NCBI RefSeq assembly: GCF_003429665.1 | Contig: NZ_QUWK01000013.1 | Coordinates: 25,341-89,340 of the forward strand | Length of the DNA: 64,000 nt | Origin: Sphaerochaeta halotolerans | GTDB lineage: Bacteria > Spirochaetota > Spirochaetia > Sphaerochaetales > Sphaerochaetaceae | Direction of reading: 5' to 3' | In this document: in pieces, positions 54,290 to 62,043 of the stretch | How the letters are laid out: each line of letters begins with the position of its first letter | Numbering within the stretch: the stretch's first letter is position 1 | Made by a program: the position numbers and the translations under genes | Notes under the pieces: model-generated | What the model was told of the DNA's origin: nothing | Seen by the model: the letters and a program-made list of their open reading frames with translations, nothing else | The model's database searches: none

Positions 54290-55033
54290 ATGACAAGCCA
54301 TGTAAAAAGAATAAAACCACAATTTCAGAGAGATATTAAGCCCTATCGGGATGCTTTTTTGGTTCTGGTTGCTACTGAAGGTGAAAAGACGGAGGAGCTT
54401 TATTTCTCGTTCCCCTTTGTTTCACATAGAAGAGTTAAAGTTCTCCCTATTCCCTCTAAGGATGGATGTTCTGCTCCTGCCTATGTACTAGAAAACCTTA
54501 AAGCTACAGCAAAAAAACTTGACCTTGGAAAACACGATAAGCTTTGGCTGGCAATCGATAAGGATAGATGGAAAGATCAGCAAATAAGAGAGGTAATGGG
54601 ACAAAAAATAAGAAAAATGCCTATTCAAGTTGCTGTAAGTAACCCATGCTTTGAGCTCTGGCTGTTCCTACATTTTGCACCTTTACCATCTTCTCCAATT
54701 AATTGTTCCAAGGCTATGGGAAAAGAATTGAGAAAAGTTAAGAGAACCTATAGAAAGAACTCATTGAAACCAGAAGAGTATGAATCCGGGTTTCCTCATG
54801 CCATGAAAGAGGCAGGAAAAACTAAAGTAGACAAAGAGGGTGTACCAACAAATCCAGGCACTCATGTCTATCTCATCATGGAGGAAATTCAGAAGCTCAA
54901 GACAAATGAAAGGTATCAATACCCCAGGGCAAGCCCTGGACTCAGGAGGCGTTGCCTCCTTTTCCGCCCCAAGGGACGGGGTATCACACCTTGCTTTCCC
55001 GGCACTCGCTCGGGAGAGAAACCATCATGCTGA
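54290..55033 (+). CDS. RloB-like (AbiLii-type) protein with a repeat-derived C-terminus
   Basis: Partner of the right ATPase. Residues 1-206 are RloB: FLVLVATEGEKTEELYF, LWLAIDKDRWK and VSNPCFELWLFLHF are the conserved blocks; the acidic CEG/TEG-TE and Asp-X-Asp pattern recalls Toprim nucleases, by inference. A further NPGTHVYLIMEEIQKL precedes the junction. The 155-bp repeat begins exactly at codon 207 and supplies the last 41 residues (ERYQYPRASPG onward) and the stop. RloB proteins normally end soon after this point, so little may be lost and the protein may still work. Confidence 0.83.
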   Translation: MTSHVKRIKPQFQRDIKPYRDAFLVLVATEGEKTEELYFSFPFVSHRRVKVLPIPSKDGCSAPAYVLENLKATAKKLDLGKHDKLWLAIDKDRWKDQQIREVMGQKIRKMPIQVAVSNPCFELWLFLHFAPLPSSPINCSKAMGKELRKVKRTYRKNSLKPEEYESGFPHAMKEAGKTKVDKEGVPTNPGTHVYLIMEEIQKLKTNERYQYPRASPGLRRRCLLFRPKGRGITPCFPGTRSGEKPSC

Positions 55034-55062
55034 TTCCTTTCCTCTCGCTCCGTTGGGGAATG
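54908..55062 (+). repeat. 155-bp structured repeat, copy 3, at the 3' end of the right RloB gene
   Basis: Again directly after AAT and again 155 bases. Visible differences from copy 2 are single bases (TATCACACC for TATCTCACC, GAGAAACC for GAGGAACC). Copies 2 and 3 are in the same orientation and bracket both ATPase genes. Confidence 0.93.
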
Positions 55063-55160
55063 AAGACAATACGTGCGGGTAAGTTGAAATTAATACGATC
55101 TTGTACATTCGCTTTGCGAAGTCTGCAGCCACTATCAAGGCCTAGAACGAGAAAACACTC

Positions 55161-55179
55161 ATTGCCAAGGCAATTTTTG
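55161..55179 (+). terminator. Intrinsic terminator after the right AbiL-like module
   Basis: ATTGCC-AA-GGCAAT (55161-55174) followed by TTTT. Confidence 0.65.
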
Positions 55180-55214
55180 ATTCCGCCATTTCCTTCCAAC
55201 GCAGAAATTTTTCC

Positions 55215-55244
55215 TTGACAGGTAAAAACTATGGGGTTTATAGT
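55215..55244 (+). promoter_or_regulatory. Promoter of the alpha-glucoside operon
   Basis: Consensus -35 TTGACA (55215-55220), 18-base spacer, TATAGT (55239-55244). Confidence 0.75.
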
Positions 55245-55263
55245 AAAGGAGTAAAAACGTTTT

Positions 55264-55281
55264 GCGTAAATTTGCATACGC
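55264..55281. promoter_or_regulatory. Candidate LacI-type operator of the alpha-glucoside operon
   Basis: GCGTA (55264-55268) and TACGC (55277-55281), five-base arms with an eight-base centre, just downstream of the -10 box. The operon encodes a LacI regulator. Confidence 0.4.
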
Positions 55282-55309
55282 TTATTTTAAGCCTTACTAG
55301 GAGGAAAGA

Positions 55310-56563
55310 ATGAAAAAGATTTTGGGAATTCTCTTAATCTTGGTTCTGGTCAGCACAACCGTGTTTGCCGCAGGAACCAAAGAAGAAACTGGAAAGGATG
55401 TTACACTCTCTGTACTCTGGTTCAACGATGCCAATGAGGATGAGATCTTCCTTAACACCATCGATGACTACTTGCAGGCAAATCCGCATGTAAAACTTGA
55501 CATGCAGATTGTTGCATACAGCGAGTATGACCAGAAACTGAAGTTGATGATCAGCGGAGGGAATCCCCCTGATGTCGCCCGTATCACCACCAACACCCTG
55601 AGCGTAGTTGTAGATAGCCTGGAGCCAATCGACAACCATGTAGCAGACATCGAAGCAGTGAAGGCACAGTTCCTTCCCTCTATGGTCGCTTTTGCTTCAA
55701 ACACGAAGGGTGAATTTGTTGCCTACCCGACCGAGGCTACCGCAAACGGAATGCTGATCAACAAGTCTGCCTTTGACAAGGCTGGTATCAACGTTGATGA
55801 GGTCAGCAAGGATTGGACTTGGAGCGAATGGGAATCGATTGTAAAGCAGGTAGTGGCAGCCAACCCTGAGATGAAGTATGGATTGACCGTTGACTTCACC
55901 CCTCACCGCTTCTCGACCCTCATGTATCAGTTCGGCGGACACTTCCTGAACAAAGATCAGTCAAATATGGAATTCAACAATCCTGGAACCATTGCAGCCA
56001 TCAAATGGTTCAAGCACGTGCATGATGCAGGATTGGTCCCCAAGAGTGTATGGCTCGGTTCAGAGAACCCAGCTGAACTCTTCCAAGCTGGGCTGGTCGC
56101 TGGACACATCGGAGGGAGCTGGAACATCAACACCTATAACAAGAATGTAACAGACTTCGAGTGGAAGGCTGTTAGAATGCCCAAGGCAGAAATCAACTCT
56201 TCTGTCCCTGGTGGTAAGTTCATCGCTTCCTTCAAGGGAAGCAAGAACCAGGAAGAAGCATTCAAGCTGATGGAGGCATTTGCTGACAAGGCTCACAATG
56301 AGATGTACAGCCGTGATACCTTCAACATTCCTTCACGTGTTGATGCACAGGTTACCTATCCTTCGAACAGTGATGACTTCGAGGTCTTCCTTGAAGAGCT
56401 GAAGGTCACCCCGGCCTTTACTGCAAACGAATGGAAGAACACCAACTTGAGCAAGGTTACCACCTACATTCGAGAGCAAATTGTAGAAGTACTGCTGGGT
56501 AACATTTCTGCCGAAGAGGCGGTTGCCAATGTAGACAAGAAGGGTGCAACCTACTTCAAGTAA
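55310..56563 (+). CDS. CUT1 sugar-binding protein, alpha-glucoside locus
   Basis: Extracytoplasmic binding protein family 1, 417 residues. Signal peptide ends TTVFAAGTKEETGKD. Mature landmarks: LSVLWFNDANEDEIFLNTID, KLMISGGNPPDVARITTN and KDWTWSEWESIVKQVV. AGGAGG ribosome site. First gene of an operon with two permeases, a GH31 glycosidase and a LacI regulator; by its company the cargo is probably an alpha-glucoside or alpha-xyloside. Confidence 0.9.
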   Translation: MKKILGILLILVLVSTTVFAAGTKEETGKDVTLSVLWFNDANEDEIFLNTIDDYLQANPHVKLDMQIVAYSEYDQKLKLMISGGNPPDVARITTNTLSVVVDSLEPIDNHVADIEAVKAQFLPSMVAFASNTKGEFVAYPTEATANGMLINKSAFDKAGINVDEVSKDWTWSEWESIVKQVVAANPEMKYGLTVDFTPHRFSTLMYQFGGHFLNKDQSNMEFNNPGTIAAIKWFKHVHDAGLVPKSVWLGSENPAELFQAGLVAGHIGGSWNINTYNKNVTDFEWKAVRMPKAEINSSVPGGKFIASFKGSKNQEEAFKLMEAFADKAHNEMYSRDTFNIPSRVDAQVTYPSNSDDFEVFLEELKVTPAFTANEWKNTNLSKVTTYIREQIVEVLLGNISAEEAVANVDKKGATYFK

Positions 56564-56581
56564 CCTCGATTCTGGATATCG

Positions 56582-56605
56582 GCTCCTCCTCAGATGAGGG
56601 GGAGC
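56582..56605 (+). terminator. Intercistronic hairpin after the binding-protein gene
   Basis: GCTCCTCCTC (56582-56591) pairs with GAGGGGGAGC (56596-56605), one T-G wobble, loop AGAT. A second small hairpin GACAG/CTGTC stands at 56621-56635. Likely partial terminator or message stabiliser. Confidence 0.6.
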
Positions 56606-56647
56606 ACGATTGTTTCTACCGACAGATAGCCTGTCTACCACAACCAT

Positions 56648-57538
56648 ATGAAACAACATACCAAGGGAAACTTCCATCAAACAGCAGCACCACTGCTTTT
56701 CCTGCTTCCCAATATACTCATATTCGGTCTATTCATCATTGTCCCTGCCATACAGGGGCTACGGATGTCATTCACCGAATGGGGTGTATTCACTACCCCC
56801 AGGTTCATCGGTTTTGCAAACTTCGTTGAACTCGCTCAAGACACTGTATTCTGGAAAACATTCAGCAATACGATTGTGTATTCGCTGTTCACTGTCAGCT
56901 TGATCATGGTCTATGCTTTGGCCCTGGCCTTGCTGCTCTATAAAAATACCATCAAGGGAGAGAAGATATTCCGTTCTCTCTTCTATATCCCTTCCCTGCT
57001 CAGTATGATTACCGTCGGTATTGCCTGGCGATTCATCTTGGGAGATGAGATGGGCATCATCAACTATCTACTCCGCCAATCTGGTGGCTCAGGAATCCCC
57101 TGGCTTACAGACGGAAACCTTGCCATGGTTTCCATCATCGGTGTCAGCATCTGGGCTCAGGCTGGATACTACATGATCATCCTCATTGCAGGATTGCAGG
57201 CAATCCCCCTGGAACTCTATGAGGCCGCCACGATTGATGGGGCTTCTACAACTAAGACGTTCACCGCAATAACACTCCCCTTGCTCAGGAGCACCTTGCT
57301 CGTGGTCATGGTGCTCTCTACCATTGCATCATTCAAGGCATATGAGTTGATCTCAGTCATGACAAAGGGAGGCCCTGGATATGCCACCAAGTTGATTGTC
57401 CAACAGGTCTACCAAGTTGCATTCCTTGAAGACCGGATGGGGTACGCAAGTGCCATGTCCATTGTCCTGATGTTGATTATCAGCATCTTTACCTTGGTGC
57501 AGTTCAAGTTCACTGGAAAGGAGCAGGATTATGAATAA
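56648..57538 (+). CDS. CUT1 importer permease (MalF-like), alpha-glucoside locus
   Basis: Membrane permease, 296 residues, six hydrophobic segments. LFLLPNILIFGLFIIVPAI opens the first helix; the docking loop LYEAATIDGASTTKTFTAI lies near 195, and MTKGGPGYATKLIVQQVYQV follows. No clear ribosome site before the ATG, so translation may be weak, in line with lower need for permease than binding protein. Confidence 0.9.
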   Translation: MKQHTKGNFHQTAAPLLFLLPNILIFGLFIIVPAIQGLRMSFTEWGVFTTPRFIGFANFVELAQDTVFWKTFSNTIVYSLFTVSLIMVYALALALLLYKNTIKGEKIFRSLFYIPSLLSMITVGIAWRFILGDEMGIINYLLRQSGGSGIPWLTDGNLAMVSIIGVSIWAQAGYYMIILIAGLQAIPLELYEAATIDGASTTKTFTAITLPLLRSTLLVVMVLSTIASFKAYELISVMTKGGPGYATKLIVQQVYQVAFLEDRMGYASAMSIVLMLIISIFTLVQFKFTGKEQDYE

Positions 57539-58355
57539 GCAGAAAGTGTACAACACCATCCATTATGTGCTCCTGATCGTCCTCGCACTCGCAACTTTGC
57601 TCCCAGTGCTCTGGGTGGTCCTCTCGTCCTTCAAACCACAGAGCGAGTTGTTTCGTGTCCCGCTTACCTTTCTCCCCCAGAAGTGGACAGTACAGAACTA
57701 TGTCAGCAGCCTCCAGGCTGGGAACTTCCCGGTGTACTTCTCCAATACAGTATTCGTGGCAGTGGTGTCTACCTTCATCACGGTGATGGTAAACCTTATG
57801 GCAGGATATGCACTTGCCAAGTATATCTTCAAGGGAAGAAATTTGATCTTCACCATCATGATTGCCACACTCATGATCCCCTTGCAGGTCATCATGATTC
57901 CAATTTTCCTTCAGTTGAAGAATTTTGGAATGCTTAATTCTCTGTGGGGAATCATCATTCCACCGGCGGCAACCCCGACCGGGGTATTTCTCGCACGCCA
58001 GTATCTGGTGAACCTTCCTGACTCCCTCATTGAAGCTGCACGTATTGATGGGGCAAAGGAGTATTCAATCTTCTTCCGCATCATTCTTCCCATGAGCAAG
58101 CCTATTGTAGCCACCATTGCAATCTTCAGTTTTATGTGGAGATGGAACGATTATCTCTGGCCTTTGATCGTCATCACCGACAACAAGAAACAGACAATCC
58201 AGCAAGCGCTGGCTAACTTTGTCGGTCAGCTGCAGATTAACTGGTCTGATCTCTTGGCGATGACAACCATCGCCATAATCCCAGTCATCATAGTCTTTCT
58301 TGCATTCCAGCGATTCTTCTTCAGTGGTATTGCCGCTGGATCGGTAAAAGGGTGA
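57531..58355 (+). CDS. CUT1 importer permease (MalG-like), alpha-glucoside locus
   Basis: Membrane permease, 274 residues; docking loop LIEAARIDGAKEYSIFFRII near 168 and family end QRFFFSGIAAGSVKG. Overlaps the MalF-like gene by eight bases with GGAG upstream. No ATPase gene in the operon, so a shared ATPase is needed. Confidence 0.9.
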   Translation: MNKQKVYNTIHYVLLIVLALATLLPVLWVVLSSFKPQSELFRVPLTFLPQKWTVQNYVSSLQAGNFPVYFSNTVFVAVVSTFITVMVNLMAGYALAKYIFKGRNLIFTIMIATLMIPLQVIMIPIFLQLKNFGMLNSLWGIIIPPAATPTGVFLARQYLVNLPDSLIEAARIDGAKEYSIFFRIILPMSKPIVATIAIFSFMWRWNDYLWPLIVITDNKKQTIQQALANFVGQLQINWSDLLAMTTIAIIPVIIVFLAFQRFFFSGIAAGSVKG

Positions 58356-58358
58356 TCT

Positions 58359-60701
58359 ATGAAACATATTATCCACACACTCCATTCCTGCACGCTTCAG
58401 GACGGCAATACGGTTGTAGCTACAGGAACGGGAGGCCAACTCCATATCACCTTCCATACCCAGGAGATTATCGAGGTTTCCTACCACTTTGATTCGGTTC
58501 CTGTTGATGAAACGCTTATGGAGGCAAGCAGGTATATTACACAACCTGCCTCTTCGCTCGTTCTGGACCAATCGATTGTAATTACGGAAGAGAATCATGC
58601 ATTCGTCCTGACTTGCGGCCAGAGCCGCATCGTGCTCGAAAGGCGGTATGCATCGGTCAGTCTCTGGTATGGGGGAATTCTCCAGCATGGTGGACGTGTT
58701 GGGACAGCTGACACGGTACTGCCTGACTATCATATCCGTTGTTTCACCAAGCCAGGTTCTCCTGACTCTTTCGGCCGGTTCAACTTTCCGCTCTTCTCCG
58801 CAGATGAGTTCTACGGTCTGGGAGACAAAAGTGGGAGTCCAAACAGGAGAGGGCGCCGGTTTTCCATGTTTAACCGTGACTCGTTGGGATATGATGCTGC
58901 AAACTCCGACCCCTTGTACAAGTCAGTTCCCTTCTTGCTGAGAATCAATAAGGAAGACCGTGTTACCTGTGGCCTATTGTTCAACCAGAGTCAAATCCGC
59001 TTGTTTGACCTTGGTAGGGAGAGCCCCTACTTCTTCTCCGTAGAGGTAGAGGGTGGGCCGTATAGCTATGTTGCCTTGCTTGGGGAGAACTACCATGAGG
59101 TATTGAAAAACTACTACAGCGTTACCGGTTTCCCTGCCCTGCCTCCTCTGTTCAGTTTCGGGTTCTTTGGTTCCTCTATGAACTATGTGGAGAGTGATGA
59201 TGCAGAAAAGCGCATACTTGCGTACTTCTCCACCATAGAAAAGCACCAGATTCCCTGTGAGGGAATGTATGTTTCCTCAGGATATCTGAAGAGTCCTGAT
59301 GGGAAACGATATACGTTCCTCTGGAACAAAGAGAAGTTCCCTGACTATAAAGCTTTTCTGACCTCACTCAGCAAGAGAGGCTACAACCTCTGTATGAACA
59401 TCAAGCCCGGTATCCTGACCAGTCACCCATGGTATGAGGAGCTGAAGGAAAAGGGCTATTTGATCAAGGACCAGGATGGAACTCCCTATGAAGAATTCTT
59501 CTGGGGAGGAGAGGCCTCCTTCATTGACTTCAACAACACTGAGGCGAAACAGTGGTGGAAGCAACAGCTTAAGGAACAATACCTGAATCATGGATGCACG
59601 GGCATCTGGAATGACAACAACGAGCTGGAGCTTGAAGATTTTGCGCTGGAGGCATACAAGACCAAGAGCTTGTATCCCATCAAGATGGCTGAGGCATCCT
59701 ATGAGGTATTCAAGGAAGCACAACCCGACCGTCGTCCCTGGATATACTCCCGCAGTGGTTACGCAGGCCTACAGAGGTTTGCAAGAACCTGGTCAGGCGA
59801 TAATGTAAGTGATTGGAAATCCCTTCATTACAACCAGCTGATGGGCATCGGTTTTGGGCTCTCTGGATTACCCTACTTCGGGCACGACCTCGGGGGGTTC
59901 TTTGGAGCATTCCCAGAGGAGGAGCTGTTGGTCCGTTCATGCCAGTCTGCAGTATTCCAAGGAAGGTTCGTCATCCACTCCTGGAGGGAAGATGGCAATC
60001 CTACTGAACCTTGGTCGTACCCTACGGCTTTGGGATCGATACGGAGCCTTATTCTCGAACACTATCGCTTTATGCCCTATATTTATACTTGTGCATATGA
60101 GGCTGCTGTCAAAGGAATTCCCTTGGAGCGTTCGCTCCATCTGGAATTTCCTGAGGATGACTCCCTCTCTCCAGACTGTATACACTCCCTGTTCGGTCCT
60201 TCCTTGTTAAAAGTGCTTGTTACGGAAAAGGGCAAGCAGAGTACCACGGTATACCTTCCAAAAGACCTGTGGTGGTATGACCAGGATGAGAATGCATGGG
60301 AAGGAGGAACAGAGATTCTCCTCAGCTACCCCCCCGGAGGAGAAATTCGCTGGTTTGCGAAGGAGGGAGCAGTCATTCCAACTGCTGAGGGATGTACCCA
60401 CCTACAGGATGCACTGTTTGAGCATGTTGCACTTTTGGTCTTCCCGATCAAGACTGCTGAAAAGCAGGTCACCTCCACCTATTTTGAGGATGACGGGGTA
60501 AGCGAGTTACATACGGGGAGGTTCAATGTGTGGGAATGTAGCGTAACGGAAAGCCAGCTGACGATTACCAAGACCAAGGGTGGAGCTCCTGTTAAGAAGA
60601 ACCGGATCTTTACGGTCCGTATCGCGGGAGGACGAACGTTCTCCTTTGATCCGGATACATTTGAAGAGGGAGTATCTCGCAGTTATGCAATTGAAGGGTG
60701 A
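58359..60701 (+). CDS. GH31 family alpha-glycosidase
   Basis: Retaining alpha-glucosidase or alpha-xylosidase of glycoside hydrolase family 31, 780 residues, no signal peptide, so it acts on imported sugar in the cytoplasm. N-terminal beta-sandwich (about 1-240), then the barrel starting FGFFGSSMNYVESDDAEKRI. The nucleophile is Asp419 in GIWNDNNE and the acid/base is Asp481 in RTWSGDNVSDW; GLPYFGHDLGGF follows. The nucleophile motif reads WNDNNE, where many relatives have WNDMNE. Follows the MalG-like gene by three bases. Confidence 0.92.
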   Translation: MKHIIHTLHSCTLQDGNTVVATGTGGQLHITFHTQEIIEVSYHFDSVPVDETLMEASRYITQPASSLVLDQSIVITEENHAFVLTCGQSRIVLERRYASVSLWYGGILQHGGRVGTADTVLPDYHIRCFTKPGSPDSFGRFNFPLFSADEFYGLGDKSGSPNRRGRRFSMFNRDSLGYDAANSDPLYKSVPFLLRINKEDRVTCGLLFNQSQIRLFDLGRESPYFFSVEVEGGPYSYVALLGENYHEVLKNYYSVTGFPALPPLFSFGFFGSSMNYVESDDAEKRILAYFSTIEKHQIPCEGMYVSSGYLKSPDGKRYTFLWNKEKFPDYKAFLTSLSKRGYNLCMNIKPGILTSHPWYEELKEKGYLIKDQDGTPYEEFFWGGEASFIDFNNTEAKQWWKQQLKEQYLNHGCTGIWNDNNELELEDFALEAYKTKSLYPIKMAEASYEVFKEAQPDRRPWIYSRSGYAGLQRFARTWSGDNVSDWKSLHYNQLMGIGFGLSGLPYFGHDLGGFFGAFPEEELLVRSCQSAVFQGRFVIHSWREDGNPTEPWSYPTALGSIRSLILEHYRFMPYIYTCAYEAAVKGIPLERSLHLEFPEDDSLSPDCIHSLFGPSLLKVLVTEKGKQSTTVYLPKDLWWYDQDENAWEGGTEILLSYPPGGEIRWFAKEGAVIPTAEGCTHLQDALFEHVALLVFPIKTAEKQVTSTYFEDDGVSELHTGRFNVWECSVTESQLTITKTKGGAPVKKNRIFTVRIAGGRTFSFDPDTFEEGVSRSYAIEG

Positions 60702-60746
60702 CAAACCAATCGTGAGGCTTTACACTGGCATTCTAGGAGAGGTGGC

Positions 60747-61745
60747 ATGGGAGAACCTGTGACAATCATGGATGTAGCAAAAGCTGCTGGCGTTTCGCCT
60801 GCTACGGTTACGCACGCCCTGAATGGGAAGCGTCCTGTAAGCGAAATGACACGAAAGCGAGTACTTGCTGCGGTAGAGTCACTTGGCTATGTGCCTTCTT
60901 GGAATGCTTCCCGTATGAAGAGTCGTTCTTCTGGTATTATCGGGTGCCTCGCAGCCGATATTACTGAGACGTTCGTGAATCAAATAGTGAGAGGAATCGA
61001 GCAGGGGCTCTCTGGGGGACAACACTCTCTCTTCTTTGTCTCTGGTATTGAGTTTGGAAATGACTTGAAGAAGGCGTATCACTTTTTGAAGAGTCATAAG
61101 GTGGAAGGAATATTGTTTTGTCACCATCTTCCGATCTGGAAGGAGTTCAACTTGGATACCCAGAACTCTGACATTCCCATTGTCTCGGTGAATATGGATA
61201 CACCGGGGATGATCAGTGTCATCCCGGATAATACCACCGGGGGTTATCAAGCGGCAGAGCATCTCTATGGTTGTGGCATGCGCCACCCTGCGATGATCTG
61301 CGGCCCAGAGGACCGACTCTCAGTACAAGACCGCTTGCAGGGATTCTCCAGCCGGGTTACAGAGCTGCAGATGCAAATGCCTACCCTGCGCTACTATGGG
61401 AATTATGACTATGACCACGGGTTTGAGGCAGCGATTGAACTCATGAGAGACTATCCTGAGACTGATGGTATTTTCTGTGCCAATGACTATATTGCAGCTG
61501 GATGTATTGCTGGCCTGCAGAACCTGGGGTATGAAGTCCCTTCCCAGGTACGGGTAGTCGGGTTTGACAACAGGGATTTCTCTTCCTTCTGGAATATCCC
61601 TATCACCACCTTTGAGCTTCCTTTACAGGAGATGGGCATCCTTGGGGTAAGCATACTCAAGCAGGTCATCAGCACAGGTTCCTATGCAAAGACCAAACAT
61701 GTGTTGCAGTCTAAGTTGATTCCGAGGCAGAGTAGCAGGGGGTGA
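60747..61745 (+). CDS. LacI-family regulator of the alpha-glucoside operon
   Basis: Transcription regulator, 332 residues. Helix-turn-helix TIMDVAKAAGVSPATVTHAL, hinge LGYVPSWNASRMKSRSSGII, and sensor domain (VVGFDNRDFSSFWNIPITT). AGGAGAGG ribosome site. Last gene of the operon; the inverted repeat at 55264 is a plausible target. A short AAAGCTTT palindrome and T-run after the stop could be a weak terminator. Confidence 0.92.
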   Translation: MGEPVTIMDVAKAAGVSPATVTHALNGKRPVSEMTRKRVLAAVESLGYVPSWNASRMKSRSSGIIGCLAADITETFVNQIVRGIEQGLSGGQHSLFFVSGIEFGNDLKKAYHFLKSHKVEGILFCHHLPIWKEFNLDTQNSDIPIVSVNMDTPGMISVIPDNTTGGYQAAEHLYGCGMRHPAMICGPEDRLSVQDRLQGFSSRVTELQMQMPTLRYYGNYDYDHGFEAAIELMRDYPETDGIFCANDYIAAGCIAGLQNLGYEVPSQVRVVGFDNRDFSSFWNIPITTFELPLQEMGILGVSILKQVISTGSYAKTKHVLQSKLIPRQSSRG

Positions 61746-62043
61746 GAAAGCTTTAGATTTTTTTTACAAACCAATGAAAAATCTACAAACAAATATAATC
61801 AGTTTCAAGAAATTTTGCATATTGACCGAATGAAGCATAAACTAAAAATCAGCTCCAAGACGATGGAATGGATGCAAATTTAATTCTAAATTCTAAATTC
61901 CGTTGCAAATTATATACCTTATAATTCATACTATGAATATTAAGTATTGAAATGAAAATATTTTACCCATATTGATGAGATATATTCATTCGACAGTCAG
62001 ACAATTAGGCCAATGAAAATTATCAAAGGAGCAATCTATTTAC
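61746..62043. other. AT-rich intergenic region with a small palindrome
   Basis: About 300 bases, strikingly AT-rich. It holds a perfect palindrome ATTCATA-C-TATGAAT at 61924-61938 and a short tandem TTCTAAA duplication near 61885. No gene seen. Base composition matches the following gene rather than the preceding operon, so it was probably acquired with it. Confidence 0.5.

Noticed and set aside
24068..55062. CRISPR array suggested by repeated blocks
   Set aside because: Three 155-bp copies lie kilobases apart, without regular spacers or cas genes.
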